Below are positions 1 to 8,781 of a stretch of DNA of 64,000 bases, in pieces. The first letter of the stretch is position 1; every line of letters starts with the position of its first letter. The notes under the pieces were generated by a model. The model saw nothing but the letters and a program-made list of their open reading frames with translations, did no database searches and was not told where the DNA came from. This stretch comes from Zoroaster sp. YZ-2022 (taxonomy: Eukaryota > Echinodermata > Asteroidea > Forcipulatida > Zoroasteridae): NCBI GenBank assembly GCA_029582265.1, contig CM055821.1, positions 41,177,004-41,241,003 of the forward strand, written 5' to 3'. The translations under genes and the position numbers were made by a program.

Positions 1-2
1 CT

Positions 3-3000
3 CCAAAGATTATAGTCGAGCTAAAAAAGGACCTAAAAGATTTTAAATCATTCAAGTTTATGATATACATACAAATTAAATTATTCAAAGAAAACTTGGC
101 TGACACAGACGATTTTACCACAGCATTTTTTCATAATAAGGGGCAAATTGTTTTATTGAATTTAAACAATATCGAAAATGAACTCAATACAATCATTTCG
201 CAAATTCAAGAAGCCTTAGAAAAATACACTAATGAGGGTAGTGGATGGGTAGTAGATCGTATCGAAGGAATGAATCTAAGAATAGCAAAATATCAACCTT
301 TGAGAGGAGGTTCTTATATCGTTCTATGCGATTATATTAAAAATAAGAAAGCTTGCATCAACGTAAAAAACGACGACGACGATTGTTTGCGATGGGCTTT
401 GCGCGCTCATCGTTTTCCCGCGCAAAACCATGGTCAAAAAACTAGCAAGTACCCGATAGAGGACGGTTTTAATTTTAACAACATTGACGCACCCACCCCG
501 ATCGATCAAATTAAGCGAGTAGAAAAACAAAACGATATAGCTATAAACGTTTTTGGTTGCGAGTCAAACGTGATAATGGTTTATCGAATTAGCGATCAAC
601 CGGCAGAGATGGATCGCATAAATTTACTATTGATTCACGCTGAAGAAAAATCTCACTACGTTTGGATTAAAGACGTGAATAAACTACTTTACGATCAAAC
701 GAATCATCACAACCGTAAACATTTTTGTTTGAGATGTTTACAGGGTTTCTCGACAGAAGCATATCTAGAAAGACACGTAAAAATGTGTAAGGGAATAAAC
801 AACAGACCAACGGCTATCGAAATGCCTGAAAAGGGTAAAAACGATAAATTAAAGTTTATAAATTTTTATAAAAAGATGAAAGTTCCATTCGTAATATACG
901 CCGACTTTGAAAGTATTATTAAAAAGATCGACGATGTAAACTCTACTAATACTACAAAACTACAAGAACACGTCGTTTGCGGTTATTCGTACGTCGTTGT
1001 TTGTTGCGACGGTACAAGTAGCTCTCCCGTTACGTATAGGGGAGAAGACGCGGCTAAACATTTTTTAAATGAATTACAGAAAGAAGAAGAAAAGATTAAT
1101 ACGATATTTAAAAACCCTAAAAAATTAAACATGACTAAAAAAAACTGGCGAGATTACGACTCTGCTAGCGAGTGTTGGGTATGCGAAAAGAAGTTTTTTA
1201 ATGACCCTGACGGCAAGTTTACTCGAGTTAGAGATCATTGTCACATTACCGGAAAGTATCGAGGCGCTGCTCATAATAAATGTAATTTTCAACTCAGTTT
1301 AAAACCAAAGAAAACGTTTATTCCGGTCGTATTTCATAATTTGCGAGGTTACGACTCTCATCTCATTATGCAGGCCGCCGGTCTCATCGAGGGAAAAATA
1401 AAGTGTATTCCAAACAATATCGAAAAGTATATTTCTTTCGATATTAATCAACTACGATTTATAGACAGCGCTCAATTTTTACTAGCTTCGTTGGACAAAC
1501 TCGTACAATCAAACGATTCTTTCAACATTACTCGTAAACTAGAACCCAATTCTGAAAAATTCAATCTTTTAAAAAGCAAGGGTATTTATCCTTACGAGTA
1601 CATGGACTCTTTTGAGCGTTTCAAAGAAACGCTCCTTCCACCGATAGAATCGTTTTACAGCAGTTTAAACGATAGTCACATTACCACCTCTCAATACGAG
1701 CACGCTAAAAACGTTTACAACAAGTTTGATTGTGAAAACTTGGGTGATTATCACGATTTGTACGTGCGTACCGATACTTGCTTGTTGGCGGATGTGTTTG
1801 AAAACTTTAGAAATGTTTGTATGAAAAATTATGGATTAGATCCGGCTCATTATTATACTAGTCCTGGGCTAAGTTGGGACGCTTTATTAAAACATTCAAA
1901 ACAAACTTTAGATTTGTTTACAGATGTCGACATGCATTTGTTAACAGAAAAGGGTACGCGAGGAGGAACGTGCATGGTGAGTAAACGATACGTGAAAGCA
2001 AATAATGAATTTTTAGACGACTACGACAAATCTAAACCATCGAGTTACATTACATATTTAGACGCTAATAATTTATACGGCTACGCCATGAGTCAACCTT
2101 TACCAACCGGTAATTTCAAATGGTTATCGCGTAAACAAATTGACAGACTCGAGAGCGATGGGTTTAAAAACAATAAAGGATACATTTTAGAGATCGATTT
2201 AGAATATCCCAAAGAATTACACGATTCTCACAACGCGTTTCCACTCGCGCCAGAGTCGTTGATAGTACCGAAAGAATGGATGAGCGACTATCAAAAGAAT
2301 TTACTAAAAGATAAACCCGCTCCAAACGTTACTAAACTGGTTCCAAATTTATACAACAAGAAAAATTACGTGCTTCATTATCGTAATTTACAATTGTATA
2401 CGCAACTCGGCATGAAACTGACTAAAATTCACAAAGTTTTAGAATTTGATGAATCATGTTGGATGAAATCGTACATTGATTTAAATACACGATTAAGAAA
2501 AGATGCGACGAGTGATTTTGAAAAAGATTTGTACAAACTGATGAACAATTCAGTTTTTGGAAAGACGATGGAAAATGTACGAAATCGCGTCAACGTAAAT
2601 TTGAAGCAATCAAACGATCCAAGCCAAGACAATTTAATTCGCAAGCTCATCGCTCAACCAAATTTTGCAGAGGCTAGGATTTTCGATAATGATTTGGTTG
2701 CGATTCACATGCACAAAACAAAACTCAAGCTCGACCGCCCGATTTACGTAGGAATGAGTATACTAGATTTATCCAAGGTTCACATGTACGATTTTTATTA
2801 CAATCATTTAAAAAGCAAGTATGGTAACAATTGCGAGTTGATTTACACGGATACGGATAGCCTCCTCTTGGAAATTAAAACGAAAAATGTTTACAAAGAT
2901 ATGAAAAAAGACAAGCATTTATACGATTTTAGTAATTACGACAAGAGTCATTTTCTGTTTTCTGAAGAAAACAAAAAAGTGATCGGTAAATTTAAAGACG

Positions 3001-3326
3001 AGTGTCCGAAAACTGTAATTTCTGAAGTTGTTTGTTTACGACCCAAAATGTATTCGATACTTACTTCAGATAAAGCTGAAATAAGAAAAGCTAAAGGAGT
3101 TAAAAGACAAGTTTTAGTACAAGATATTAAACACGAGCGATATAAACAAGTTTTATCATTAAAAAAAACTCTACGTCACCCCATGAATTTTATTAGGCAC
3201 GTAAACCATAGACTATATACAACTCGAATAAATAAAATATCACTATCTCCTCTAGATACAAAGAGACACATTTTAGAAGACGGAATCCACACTCTTGCTT
3301 ACGGTCATTACAGACTTGTTGATTAA
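3..3326 (+). CDS. polB: Protein-primed family B DNA polymerase (5' end cut by window)
   Basis: This is the replicative polymerase of the Polinton, expected to prime on a terminal protein and copy the linear element. Counting from the first in-window ATG at 60 (1088 residues), the exonuclease motifs are YADFES (about 280), HNLRGYDSHL (about 426) and YVRTDTCLLADVF (about 568). The polymerase motifs are DANNLYG (668), KLMNNSVFGKT (826) and YTDTDS (929). A C2H2-like finger lies at 222-243 and a cysteine/histidine block resembling an endonuclease VII-type zinc site at 372-412. The frame stays open upstream of 60 to the window edge with plausible protein sequence, so the ATG at 60 is probably internal and an N-terminal region is missing. 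The stop overlaps that of the convergent integrase by four bases. Confidence 0.95.
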   Translation, partial: PKIIVELKKDLKDFKSFKFMIYIQIKLFKENLADTDDFTTAFFHNKGQIVLLNLNNIENELNTIISQIQEALEKYTNEGSGWVVDRIEGMNLRIAKYQPLRGGSYIVLCDYIKNKKACINVKNDDDDCLRWALRAHRFPAQNHGQKTSKYPIEDGFNFNNIDAPTPIDQIKRVEKQNDIAINVFGCESNVIMVYRISDQPAEMDRINLLLIHAEEKSHYVWIKDVNKLLYDQTNHHNRKHFCLRCLQGFSTEAYLERHVKMCKGINNRPTAIEMPEKGKNDKLKFINFYKKMKVPFVIYADFESIIKKIDDVNSTNTTKLQEHVVCGYSYVVVCCDGTSSSPVTYRGEDAAKHFLNELQKEEEKINTIFKNPKKLNMTKKNWRDYDSASECWVCEKKFFNDPDGKFTRVRDHCHITGKYRGAAHNKCNFQLSLKPKKTFIPVVFHNLRGYDSHLIMQAAGLIEGKIKCIPNNIEKYISFDINQLRFIDSAQFLLASLDKLVQSNDSFNITRKLEPNSEKFNLLKSKGIYPYEYMDSFERFKETLLPPIESFYSSLNDSHITTSQYEHAKNVYNKFDCENLGDYHDLYVRTDTCLLADVFENFRNVCMKNYGLDPAHYYTSPGLSWDALLKHSKQTLDLFTDVDMHLLTEKGTRGGTCMVSKRYVKANNEFLDDYDKSKPSSYITYLDANNLYGYAMSQPLPTGNFKWLSRKQIDRLESDGFKNNKGYILEIDLEYPKELHDSHNAFPLAPESLIVPKEWMSDYQKNLLKDKPAPNVTKLVPNLYNKKNYVLHYRNLQLYTQLGMKLTKIHKVLEFDESCWMKSYIDLNTRLRKDATSDFEKDLYKLMNNSVFGKTMENVRNRVNVNLKQSNDPSQDNLIRKLIAQPNFAEARIFDNDLVAIHMHKTKLKLDRPIYVGMSILDLSKVHMYDFYYNHLKSKYGNNCELIYTDTDSLLLEIKTKNVYKDMKKDKHLYDFSNYDKSHFLFSEENKKVIGKFKDECPKTVISEVVCLRPKMYSILTSDKAEIRKAKGVKRQVLVQDIKHERYKQVLSLKKTLRHPMNFIRHVNHRLYTTRINKISLSPLDTKRHILEDGIHTLAYGHYRLVD

Positions 3327-4312
3327 CGACGAATGATTGGTGGATTCATTGTATCTCTAGGAATAATTTGTATTTCTTCTCTTACAAAACTACGAGCGGG
3401 GCCTCCTTCTACATAATACAATATGGGTTGATTAGCAGCCTTCATCGTTTTAGATATTCTATAAATTTTTAAACTCCATATAGGATCGGTCGCTCTACGT
3501 CTCGTATCTTTTTCAGCTTCACCGGGCGCGTATAAATACCGAACTAGCGAGTTTAATGGAATTCTTTTTTCATTCTTTACAACCGATGGTGAGGCTGGAT
3601 TTTGCTCAACGCTACTTTTCTTAATAGCGTCTTTTGGTTTCAAGTTAATCAGTCGCGTCGTCTCGTTGTTTAACGCTTTTACGACCGCCGGTAATCTTTT
3701 AACCCATTCTCTATTTCTCGTATCGGTAACAATTTCTGGACCGTATTGATGCGAAAATAATCTTTCGCTCAAAGTTCTATTAAATCTCTCAACGACACCC
3801 TGAGCTCTGTGATTTCCAACCTCTCCTCGCTGAATTTCAACTCGATGCTCGCTCATCAAAGCATTAACGCTGCTCATGAATTCTTTTCCAGGGTCGACTT
3901 TTATAATTTTAGGCCAAACCAACGGCGATCGTTTATAAATTTTTTCAAAAGCATCGCTTACTCTCGCGGCTGTTTTATCGATTAAAGGTTGCGCTTCTTT
4001 ATATCTGCTGGCTTCATCCACGACGGTTAACGCGTACTTGTACGTAATTCTACCGACTTTGTCGTGCGGAAGAAACAACAAGTCTGCTTGATGAACCTCG
4101 TTTGGTTTTTCAAGCGTACTATTTGAGGAAGTCGGTCTCGGAATATATTTAGGATAGGGTAAATAAATTTGCCACAGCGCTTGCTTTTTTATCCATCGTC
4201 GAACGAGTTTTACATTTACTCTCGTTTCTTTAGCCAGCTTGCTGATTGCTGATTGACCTTTGTAGTATCCTCTCGGACTATAATAAGCGTTGGATAGTTT
4301 TCGTTCATCCAT
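3323..4312 (-). CDS. int: Polinton integrase, retroviral (rve) type
   Basis: This DDE recombinase inserts the linear element into host DNA. It has 329 residues and starts at an ATG preceded by an AT-rich leader. An N-terminal helix-turn-helix-like region (about 20-45) precedes the rve core. The catalytic residues appear to be D77 (HQADLLFLP), D140 (KVDPGKEF) and E175 (GVVERFNRT), with 34 residues between the second D and the E, close to the retroviral arrangement. A basic C-terminal domain (about 250-320) containing NSLVRYLY resembles the SH3/chromo-like tails of this family. It is convergent with the polymerase, and their stop codons overlap. All catalytic positions are present, so the protein could be active. 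Confidence 0.95.
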   Translation of the reverse strand: MDERKLSNAYYSPRGYYKGQSAISKLAKETRVNVKLVRRWIKKQALWQIYLPYPKYIPRPTSSNSTLEKPNEVHQADLLFLPHDKVGRITYKYALTVVDEASRYKEAQPLIDKTAARVSDAFEKIYKRSPLVWPKIIKVDPGKEFMSSVNALMSEHRVEIQRGEVGNHRAQGVVERFNRTLSERLFSHQYGPEIVTDTRNREWVKRLPAVVKALNNETTRLINLKPKDAIKKSSVEQNPASPSVVKNEKRIPLNSLVRYLYAPGEAEKDTRRRATDPIWSLKIYRISKTMKAANQPILYYVEGGPARSFVREEIQIIPRDTMNPPIIRR

Positions 4313-4340
4313 TTAATATTTATAAATATTATTCTTAACA

Positions 4341-4529
4341 TTATTCGGCGGGCATGAGTGAATTTGGTAAAATTCCTTGTTTAACTAACCACATTTGCGT
4401 CGCACCGCTTAATCCAATCGTCGCGGTTAGTTTTAACCCGTCTTTTATATCCAATTTTCCTAAATCGGCTGGTTTCATTTTAAATATTTTTTCACCTAGC
4501 ATGCTGTATAAAATTACTAAAAGAGTCAT
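4341..4529 (-). CDS. Small hydrophobic protein, unrecognised
   Basis: A 62-residue ORF with an ATG start, on the same strand as the integrase and 28 bases upstream of it. The N-terminus (about 1-12) is hydrophobic, and a second moderately hydrophobic stretch covers about 32-52. I recognise no domain. Tight packing between two real genes and its strand support a genuine gene. An overlapping plus-strand frame at nearly the same position is probably a shadow. A small virion membrane or accessory protein is only a guess. Confidence 0.55.
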   Translation of the reverse strand: MTLLVILYSMLGEKIFKMKPADLGKLDIKDGLKLTATIGLSGATQMWLVKQGILPNSLMPAE

Positions 4530-4621
4530 AACTGAGCTGTGATAAATTGTATATCGATCGTCGTTTCGTATTTATAGGCATTGAAGACATGTTTATAATC
4601 GTTAAATATAATAAAAACTTT

Positions 4622-5014
4622 TTATTCCATTTCAAAAACATTTAGTTTCTCTGGTGGTGAAACGTTAGCGAGTTTAACGCTAGCGAGTTTAACGGGTTCG
4701 TTTTTAAATGTTGGTTCTGAGTTGCTTCTAAACAAGAAATAAGCTCCAATAGCAATAACTCCAATAGCAATATAAAAATAATTGTAACTCGTTTCATTGC
4801 TCATAGTTTCTTTATAACCTTCGCTATCGAGTTTAACGCTTTTCGCGGGTTTAGCGAGTTGTAGTTTTTTATTTTTGTTAATTTCTGCTAATTTTTTTCC
4901 GGCTGCAACTCTGTTTGGGTTTTTTGACTTAGTCGCTGGTTTCGTCACTGTCTTTGGCGTTGGTTCCGGTTGCGCAATCTCCTTCGGTACAGTCGTTTGC
5001 TCGTTGGTTTCCAT
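4622..5014 (-). CDS. Single-pass membrane protein with basic, proline/lysine-rich N-terminus
   Basis: About 130 residues from the ATG at 5014. The frame extends a few codons upstream, but only from TTG, so 5014 was chosen. The N-terminal 70 residues are rich in K, P and T. One clear membrane segment (about 78-95, containing YIAIGVIAIGAYFLF) follows, then a short polar tail with a repeated VKLA motif. The start lies inside the 3' end of the preceding 200-residue gene, an overlap of 86 bases in a different frame. No family is recognised. It may be a virion or host-membrane protein. Confidence 0.7.
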   Translation of the reverse strand: METNEQTTVPKEIAQPEPTPKTVTKPATKSKNPNRVAAGKKLAEINKNKKLQLAKPAKSVKLDSEGYKETMSNETSYNYFYIAIGVIAIGAYFLFRSNSEPTFKNEPVKLASVKLANVSPPEKLNVFEME

Positions 5015-5531
5015 CGCTTTTATTATCAATTGAAGATAATGTTTCTTCTTTTCTTTTTAAATGTTTTGCCGTAATCAGAGAAACGCTGAGCGGAGCGAGA
5101 AACATACCGTACTTGTAGTATATTTCACACAACACTGTATTAAGCATGCTATTAATGAACGGATCTTTTTCTAAATCTGAAATTAATTTACCTTCATCAT
5201 CAATTTGAAATTTATGACCGTACAAATCAATACGATTTAAACTAAGCCCCAATAGTTTAGCGTATAGCGTTATAATGGTGCTACCTAAAGACTGAGTAAT
5301 ATCGCGACCTAATTTAGTTTCGTATTGCGCGTGTAATACTTTTCGCTCTTGCTCGCTCAAAGCTTCAATATCACCAACGCTTAGTTCTTTACCGAAAAAC
5401 TTGGTAGAGTCTCCTCCTATTACGACCGATAAAAGACGTTGTTTCAGCAATAAGCTATCGTCGTTGACGCTAACGTCGTTAACGAGTGGCGTCTGTATAT
5501 TTTCGTTTAATACCTTATGTACTTCTTCCAT
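4929..5531 (-). CDS. Unrecognised 200-residue Polinton protein
   Basis: The start codon is ATG and is directly preceded by TAATAA, the pattern shared by many genes of this element. The protein is mostly helical-looking. It has an acidic N-terminus, a moderately hydrophobic middle (about 135-155, MFLAPLSVSLITA) that could be a membrane segment, and a polar D/N/T-rich tail from 165. It overlaps the upstream 105-residue gene by 25 bases and the downstream membrane-protein gene by 86 bases, giving a compact three-gene cluster. I cannot assign a function. Confidence 0.7.
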   Translation of the reverse strand: MEEVHKVLNENIQTPLVNDVSVNDDSLLLKQRLLSVVIGGDSTKFFGKELSVGDIEALSEQERKVLHAQYETKLGRDITQSLGSTIITLYAKLLGLSLNRIDLYGHKFQIDDEGKLISDLEKDPFINSMLNTVLCEIYYKYGMFLAPLSVSLITAKHLKRKEETLSSIDNKSDGNQRANDCTEGDCATGTNAKDSDETSD

Positions 5532-5824
5532 TTATTATACGTACTCAAAGAATAATTAATTATATTTATTAAAAAAAATAGAAACCAATAATTAGTTTTA
5601 GATAACCCATCGGCGTTTAAAAGCTCGTTAAGATTTAACGTTAGATCTTTTACTCGTTCAGCATCTATACTATTAAATATACCTTTTACTTTTTCAGTAT
5701 TATCGTTTAATACTTGTACCAATTCTTGTCTTTCTTTCGCGGTATTTACGAGTTGGTTAAGATTATATATAAAATCATTTACTCGTTCAACAGATATATT
5801 CGTAAATACTCGTTCAGCATTCAT
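5507..5824 (-). CDS. Small protein with internal repeat, unrecognised
   Basis: 105 residues from an ATG with an AT-rich leader. Two related helical segments are visible, ERVNDFIYNLNQLVN and ERVKDLTLNLNELLN, suggesting internal duplication. The C-terminus (about 80-95) is hydrophobic (YWFLFFLINIINYSL) and ends in basic residues, like a tail anchor. The gene starts just after the tandem array at 5886-6312, so that array occupies its upstream region. Function unknown. Confidence 0.65.
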   Translation of the reverse strand: MNAERVFTNISVERVNDFIYNLNQLVNTAKERQELVQVLNDNTEKVKGIFNSIDAERVKDLTLNLNELLNADGLSKTNYWFLFFLINIINYSLSTYNKWKKYIRY

Positions 5825-5885
5825 ATTTATAAATATGCTTTATAATATTTATTAAAATGTGAGACAAACGACCAATCGCTCTTGA

Positions 5886-6312
5886 CCTATGAGTAACCTA
5901 AGAGTAATTACCCTTAACCTAAGAGTAATTACCCTTAACCTATGAGTAACCTAAGAGTAATTACCCTTAACCTATGAGTAACCTAAGAGTAATTACCCTT
6001 AACCTATGAGTAATTACCCTTAACCTAAGAGTAATTACCCTTAACCTATGAGTAATTACCCTTAACCTATGAGTAACCTAAGAGTAATTACCCTTAACCT
6101 ATGAGTAACCTAAGAGTAATTACCCTTAACCTATGAGTAACCTAAGAGTAATTACCCTTAACCTATGAGTAATTACCCTTAACCTAAGAGTAATTACCCT
6201 TAACCTATGAGTAATTACCCTTAACCTATGAGTAACCTAAGAGTAATTACCCTTAACCTATGAGTAATTACCCTTAACCTATGAGTAACCTAAGAGTAAT
6301 TACCCTTAACCT
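5886..6312. repeat. Intra-element tandem array with TAATTA cores
   Basis: About 430 bases are built from two short modules, CCTATGAGTAA or CCTAAGAGTAA, and a module ending GTAATTACCCTTAA, in mixed order. The palindrome GTAATTAC occurs about 16 times. The array fills the gap between the 5' end of the 105-residue gene and the 3' end of the ATPase gene. The word ATCGCTC recurs on both sides (near 5875, 6327 and 6343). The array could be a regulatory or replication element or a neutral satellite; the sequence does not decide. Confidence 0.95.
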
Positions 6313-6345
6313 CTGGGAAATCGCTCTCGACTTGACGGTAATCGC

Positions 6346-6966
6346 TCAGTCACGTATTTCATAACCGGTAGGCTGATCCGTTTTTAAAATTAATTTACGA
6401 CGTTTAACTCTTTTTAATTTTTCATTAATTTCCATTCTCAACTCACGAGTTGGTACAACATCATTTTCTCTAAGACAATTCTCATACGAGTCTCTATCTT
6501 TACAATAAAATAAACATATCCATTTGAGTTGTTCTCTAAAATCTTTCAATACGCTATTATATTTTTGCGAAAGAATCCAACAGCTGTGTCGTATGTGTCT
6601 ACCGCTAAAAGCCAATTGCGTGATCATACATTTATTATTCGAGTCGTATTTTTTATAATGCAACTGTTTATTCGCGCTGCAATCGTCTATAATAAACAAC
6701 GTTTCTTTATTTTTGAAAGCGTCGCTATAAATTTCTATAGCCCTATTCAGCGATATGTCGTTTAAATCATTAACGTGTACGTTATCGTCGTTTAGAACCC
6801 ATTTTCTATTTTTGTACGCATCATTGTTGAAAATGGTAGGGCATAATATAACGATATTTTCAAAATATTTAAAATATTCATTTTGTAATAAATTTAAAAC
6901 AAATTCAGTTTTACCACATCCCGTTTGTCCACAAATTAACGCGGCGTGTGGATATTTAGGTAACAT
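6346..6966 (-). CDS. A32-like DNA-packaging ATPase (FtsK/HerA superfamily)
   Basis: This is the genome-packaging ATPase typical of Polintons and related viruses, expected to drive DNA into the capsid. The ATG at 6966 gives about 206 residues. Twelve further codons upstream are open but begin with GTG, so I chose the ATG. Walker A is GQTGCGKT (residues 13-20) and Walker B is LFIIDDC (about 88-94). A conserved-looking segment, FSGRHIRHSCWILSQKY, follows about 30 residues later, where a sensor or arginine finger is expected. The basic C-terminus is rich in K and R. It lies next to the major capsid gene on the same strand, fitting a packaging and assembly cluster. Confidence 0.93.
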   Translation of the reverse strand: MLPKYPHAALICGQTGCGKTEFVLNLLQNEYFKYFENIVILCPTIFNNDAYKNRKWVLNDDNVHVNDLNDISLNRAIEIYSDAFKNKETLFIIDDCSANKQLHYKKYDSNNKCMITQLAFSGRHIRHSCWILSQKYNSVLKDFREQLKWICLFYCKDRDSYENCLRENDVVPTRELRMEINEKLKRVKRRKLILKTDQPTGYEIRD

Positions 6967-7009
6967 TTTCTTTTTAATATTAAACGTTTTTTTAATAATC
7001 ACTCGATGT

Positions 7010-8287
7010 TTAATAATCGACCGATTCGAAACGCGAGTTTCTAATATTTAGTTGCGCGTCCATGATAATAAAAGTATACATGTTTAGTTCACCCGCACTC
7101 TCGGCTTCTTTTTCAATTTGAATGGTAATTCCTTCGGACAAGTTTTGCACTCGTCTTCCGCTTCCGTGTAATACATTATCGGTACTCGTTCTTAAATCTA
7201 AAAATAAACCGTATCGATTAAGTAAATAATTCGATAGTTTAACGTTTGATAAATCTAGAGCTTGTACAACTCGTATAGCGTGTTGTTTTCTCGAATCACC
7301 GAAATATTTTGAAATCTCTTCCCATTGTTGATATCTTTTCATTCCATGCGCGTAGAGTTGATTGGGAACGCCTTCGATAGTAATACTAACTTTTGTTATT
7401 TTCGGATTATAAAACTTGTTGCTTTCTTTCACGTCGGGTTCTTTGAATAGAAACAATATTCCTTTCATACTTTTTGCTGGGGTATTTAAATTTATATTCC
7501 ACATTGTATCTTTTTTGTTGTACGTAGTTACGCTCTGTCTCAGTACGCGATCAAACAATATACTCGTTCTATCGCTGTATTGATTTCTAATTGTTCTAGC
7601 GAGTTCCGGCATATGAACAACCTCAAATTCTAAAGAAATTCCACTTATAACATATTTTGCATTATCGTCGGTGCTTTTGATCACATTTTCAAATTTATTA
7701 AACACGAGTTCGTAAGTCAATCGATCTCCTATACCCGACTGATAGTAAGGTTGATGATCGGTTAACAATTCAAAATCCAGCGGAATGTAATACCTATTTT
7801 TATACGCGTCTGCGATAGCTTTATCCGCTCCACCGTTGCCCGCGGGAACTTTATCGCTAGCGTCTATTCTCATTTTAGTTACGTTTTCAGTTTCGATTCC
7901 TTGATACACTAAATTTTCGCGCTGATCTTTGGTCAACCATTCGTCTTTGTAACAATTGAATACATCCGCATCGTCTAAACTAAATATTTCATTTCCTTCC
8001 ATTTTAATGATTATGTGTTTTACGATAGCTCTACCGATGTTTTGTACCAACGTTCTATTTTCATCGTTGACGCTAACGAGTTCAATGTTGAAAGCTAATC
8101 GCGTTGTATTCGGAACGATGACGTCGTTCATTCCTAAATTTGGAAAACGAACCGTCAACAATTGATTTTCGTTTATGGTACTCGGATTGTTTGTAATGAC
8201 GACTTTTTGGCGCATTCCTTTTACGCCTCGAGGTTCTCTTAGTCTTCTGTTTGGATCTAGCGCATCTCCGTACGTATTACTCGTCAT
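7010..8287 (-). CDS. Major capsid protein (double jelly-roll hexon)
   Basis: About 425 residues from the ATG at 8287. An upstream in-frame extension to 8449 lacks an ATG start and would overlap the divergent gene at 8337, so it was rejected. The protein is rich in beta-type sequence. An early segment (TVRFPNLGMNDVIVPNT) leads into the first sheet, and later segments (YYIPLDFELLTDHQPYY, LTYELVFNKF) match the style of Polinton/adintovirus hexons. Position beside the packaging ATPase and length agree with the family. Assignment rests on recognition of overall pattern, not an alignment. The frame is unbroken, implying that virions could be built. Confidence 0.85.
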   Translation of the reverse strand: MTSNTYGDALDPNRRLREPRGVKGMRQKVVITNNPSTINENQLLTVRFPNLGMNDVIVPNTTRLAFNIELVSVNDENRTLVQNIGRAIVKHIIIKMEGNEIFSLDDADVFNCYKDEWLTKDQRENLVYQGIETENVTKMRIDASDKVPAGNGGADKAIADAYKNRYYIPLDFELLTDHQPYYQSGIGDRLTYELVFNKFENVIKSTDDNAKYVISGISLEFEVVHMPELARTIRNQYSDRTSILFDRVLRQSVTTYNKKDTMWNINLNTPAKSMKGILFLFKEPDVKESNKFYNPKITKVSITIEGVPNQLYAHGMKRYQQWEEISKYFGDSRKQHAIRVVQALDLSNVKLSNYLLNRYGLFLDLRTSTDNVLHGSGRRVQNLSEGITIQIEKEAESAGELNMYTFIIMDAQLNIRNSRFESVDY

Positions 8288-8336
8288 ATTTAATGTTGTT
8301 AAATATAATAATTTTTTTATATGTTTGTAAAAGAAA

Positions 8337-8768
8337 ATGGTATCTGTAGCGATGATGGTTGGAGGTGCGGTCATTAATGCGTTAGCGTTTACCGGATCGA
8401 ATTTTTTATTTAGTAATTTACGTAGCAACGACGCGTTGCAAGAACGCAAACGACACGATTTAGCGTTGGAACATCTTTCGAAAGCTAGAGACGAATTTAG
8501 TAAAAAACGTTTAAAATATATAGATTATTTAAATGAGAAAATACAAAAAGAATCGGGCGCGATAAGAACTTTTAATAACATTAACGAAGCGATGCAAGAA
8601 TATTCGCGAGTTTCAAATACACGAGTAAATTTACCTCTCGATTTACGACAAGAACCGCGATTAGAAGATTTTTACGTTCCTAGCGAAGATCAAAAAACGG
8701 GGGAGATGGTATTTATCATTATTGGTATGAGTGTAGTTGGTTACGCGAGTTATAGATTGTTAAAATAA
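8337..8768 (+). CDS. Small membrane/coiled-coil protein, unrecognised
   Basis: 143 residues, ATG start, divergent from the capsid gene with about 50 AT-rich bases between the starts. It has a hydrophobic N-terminus (1-22), a long charged helical region likely to form a coiled coil (about 35-85), and a C-terminal membrane segment (about 123-141, MVFIIIGMSVVGYASY). It is followed by the 412-residue gene after 13 bases, suggesting joint expression. A virion membrane-associated protein is an inference from this architecture. Confidence 0.75.
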   Translation: MVSVAMMVGGAVINALAFTGSNFLFSNLRSNDALQERKRHDLALEHLSKARDEFSKKRLKYIDYLNEKIQKESGAIRTFNNINEAMQEYSRVSNTRVNLPLDLRQEPRLEDFYVPSEDQKTGEMVFIIIGMSVVGYASYRLLK

Positions 8769-8781
8769 AAGATATTATAAA

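Noticed and set aside
4354..4542. Plus-strand ORF opposite the small hydrophobic gene
   Set aside because: Strand and spacing favour the minus-strand frame, continuous with the leftward gene block. The plus frame looks like a shadow.
5886..6312. Telomeric repeat
   Set aside because: CCCTTAA and CCTAA-like words occur, but the units are irregular and lie within the Polinton between two genes, not at an end.
6346..7002. Longer form of the ATPase ORF
   Set aside because: The first codon is GTG. A eukaryotic start at the ATG 36 bases downstream keeps the complete Walker A motif.
7010..8449. Longer form of the major capsid ORF
   Set aside because: The first codon is TTG, not ATG, and it would overlap the divergent gene at 8337. 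The ATG at 8287 is preferred.
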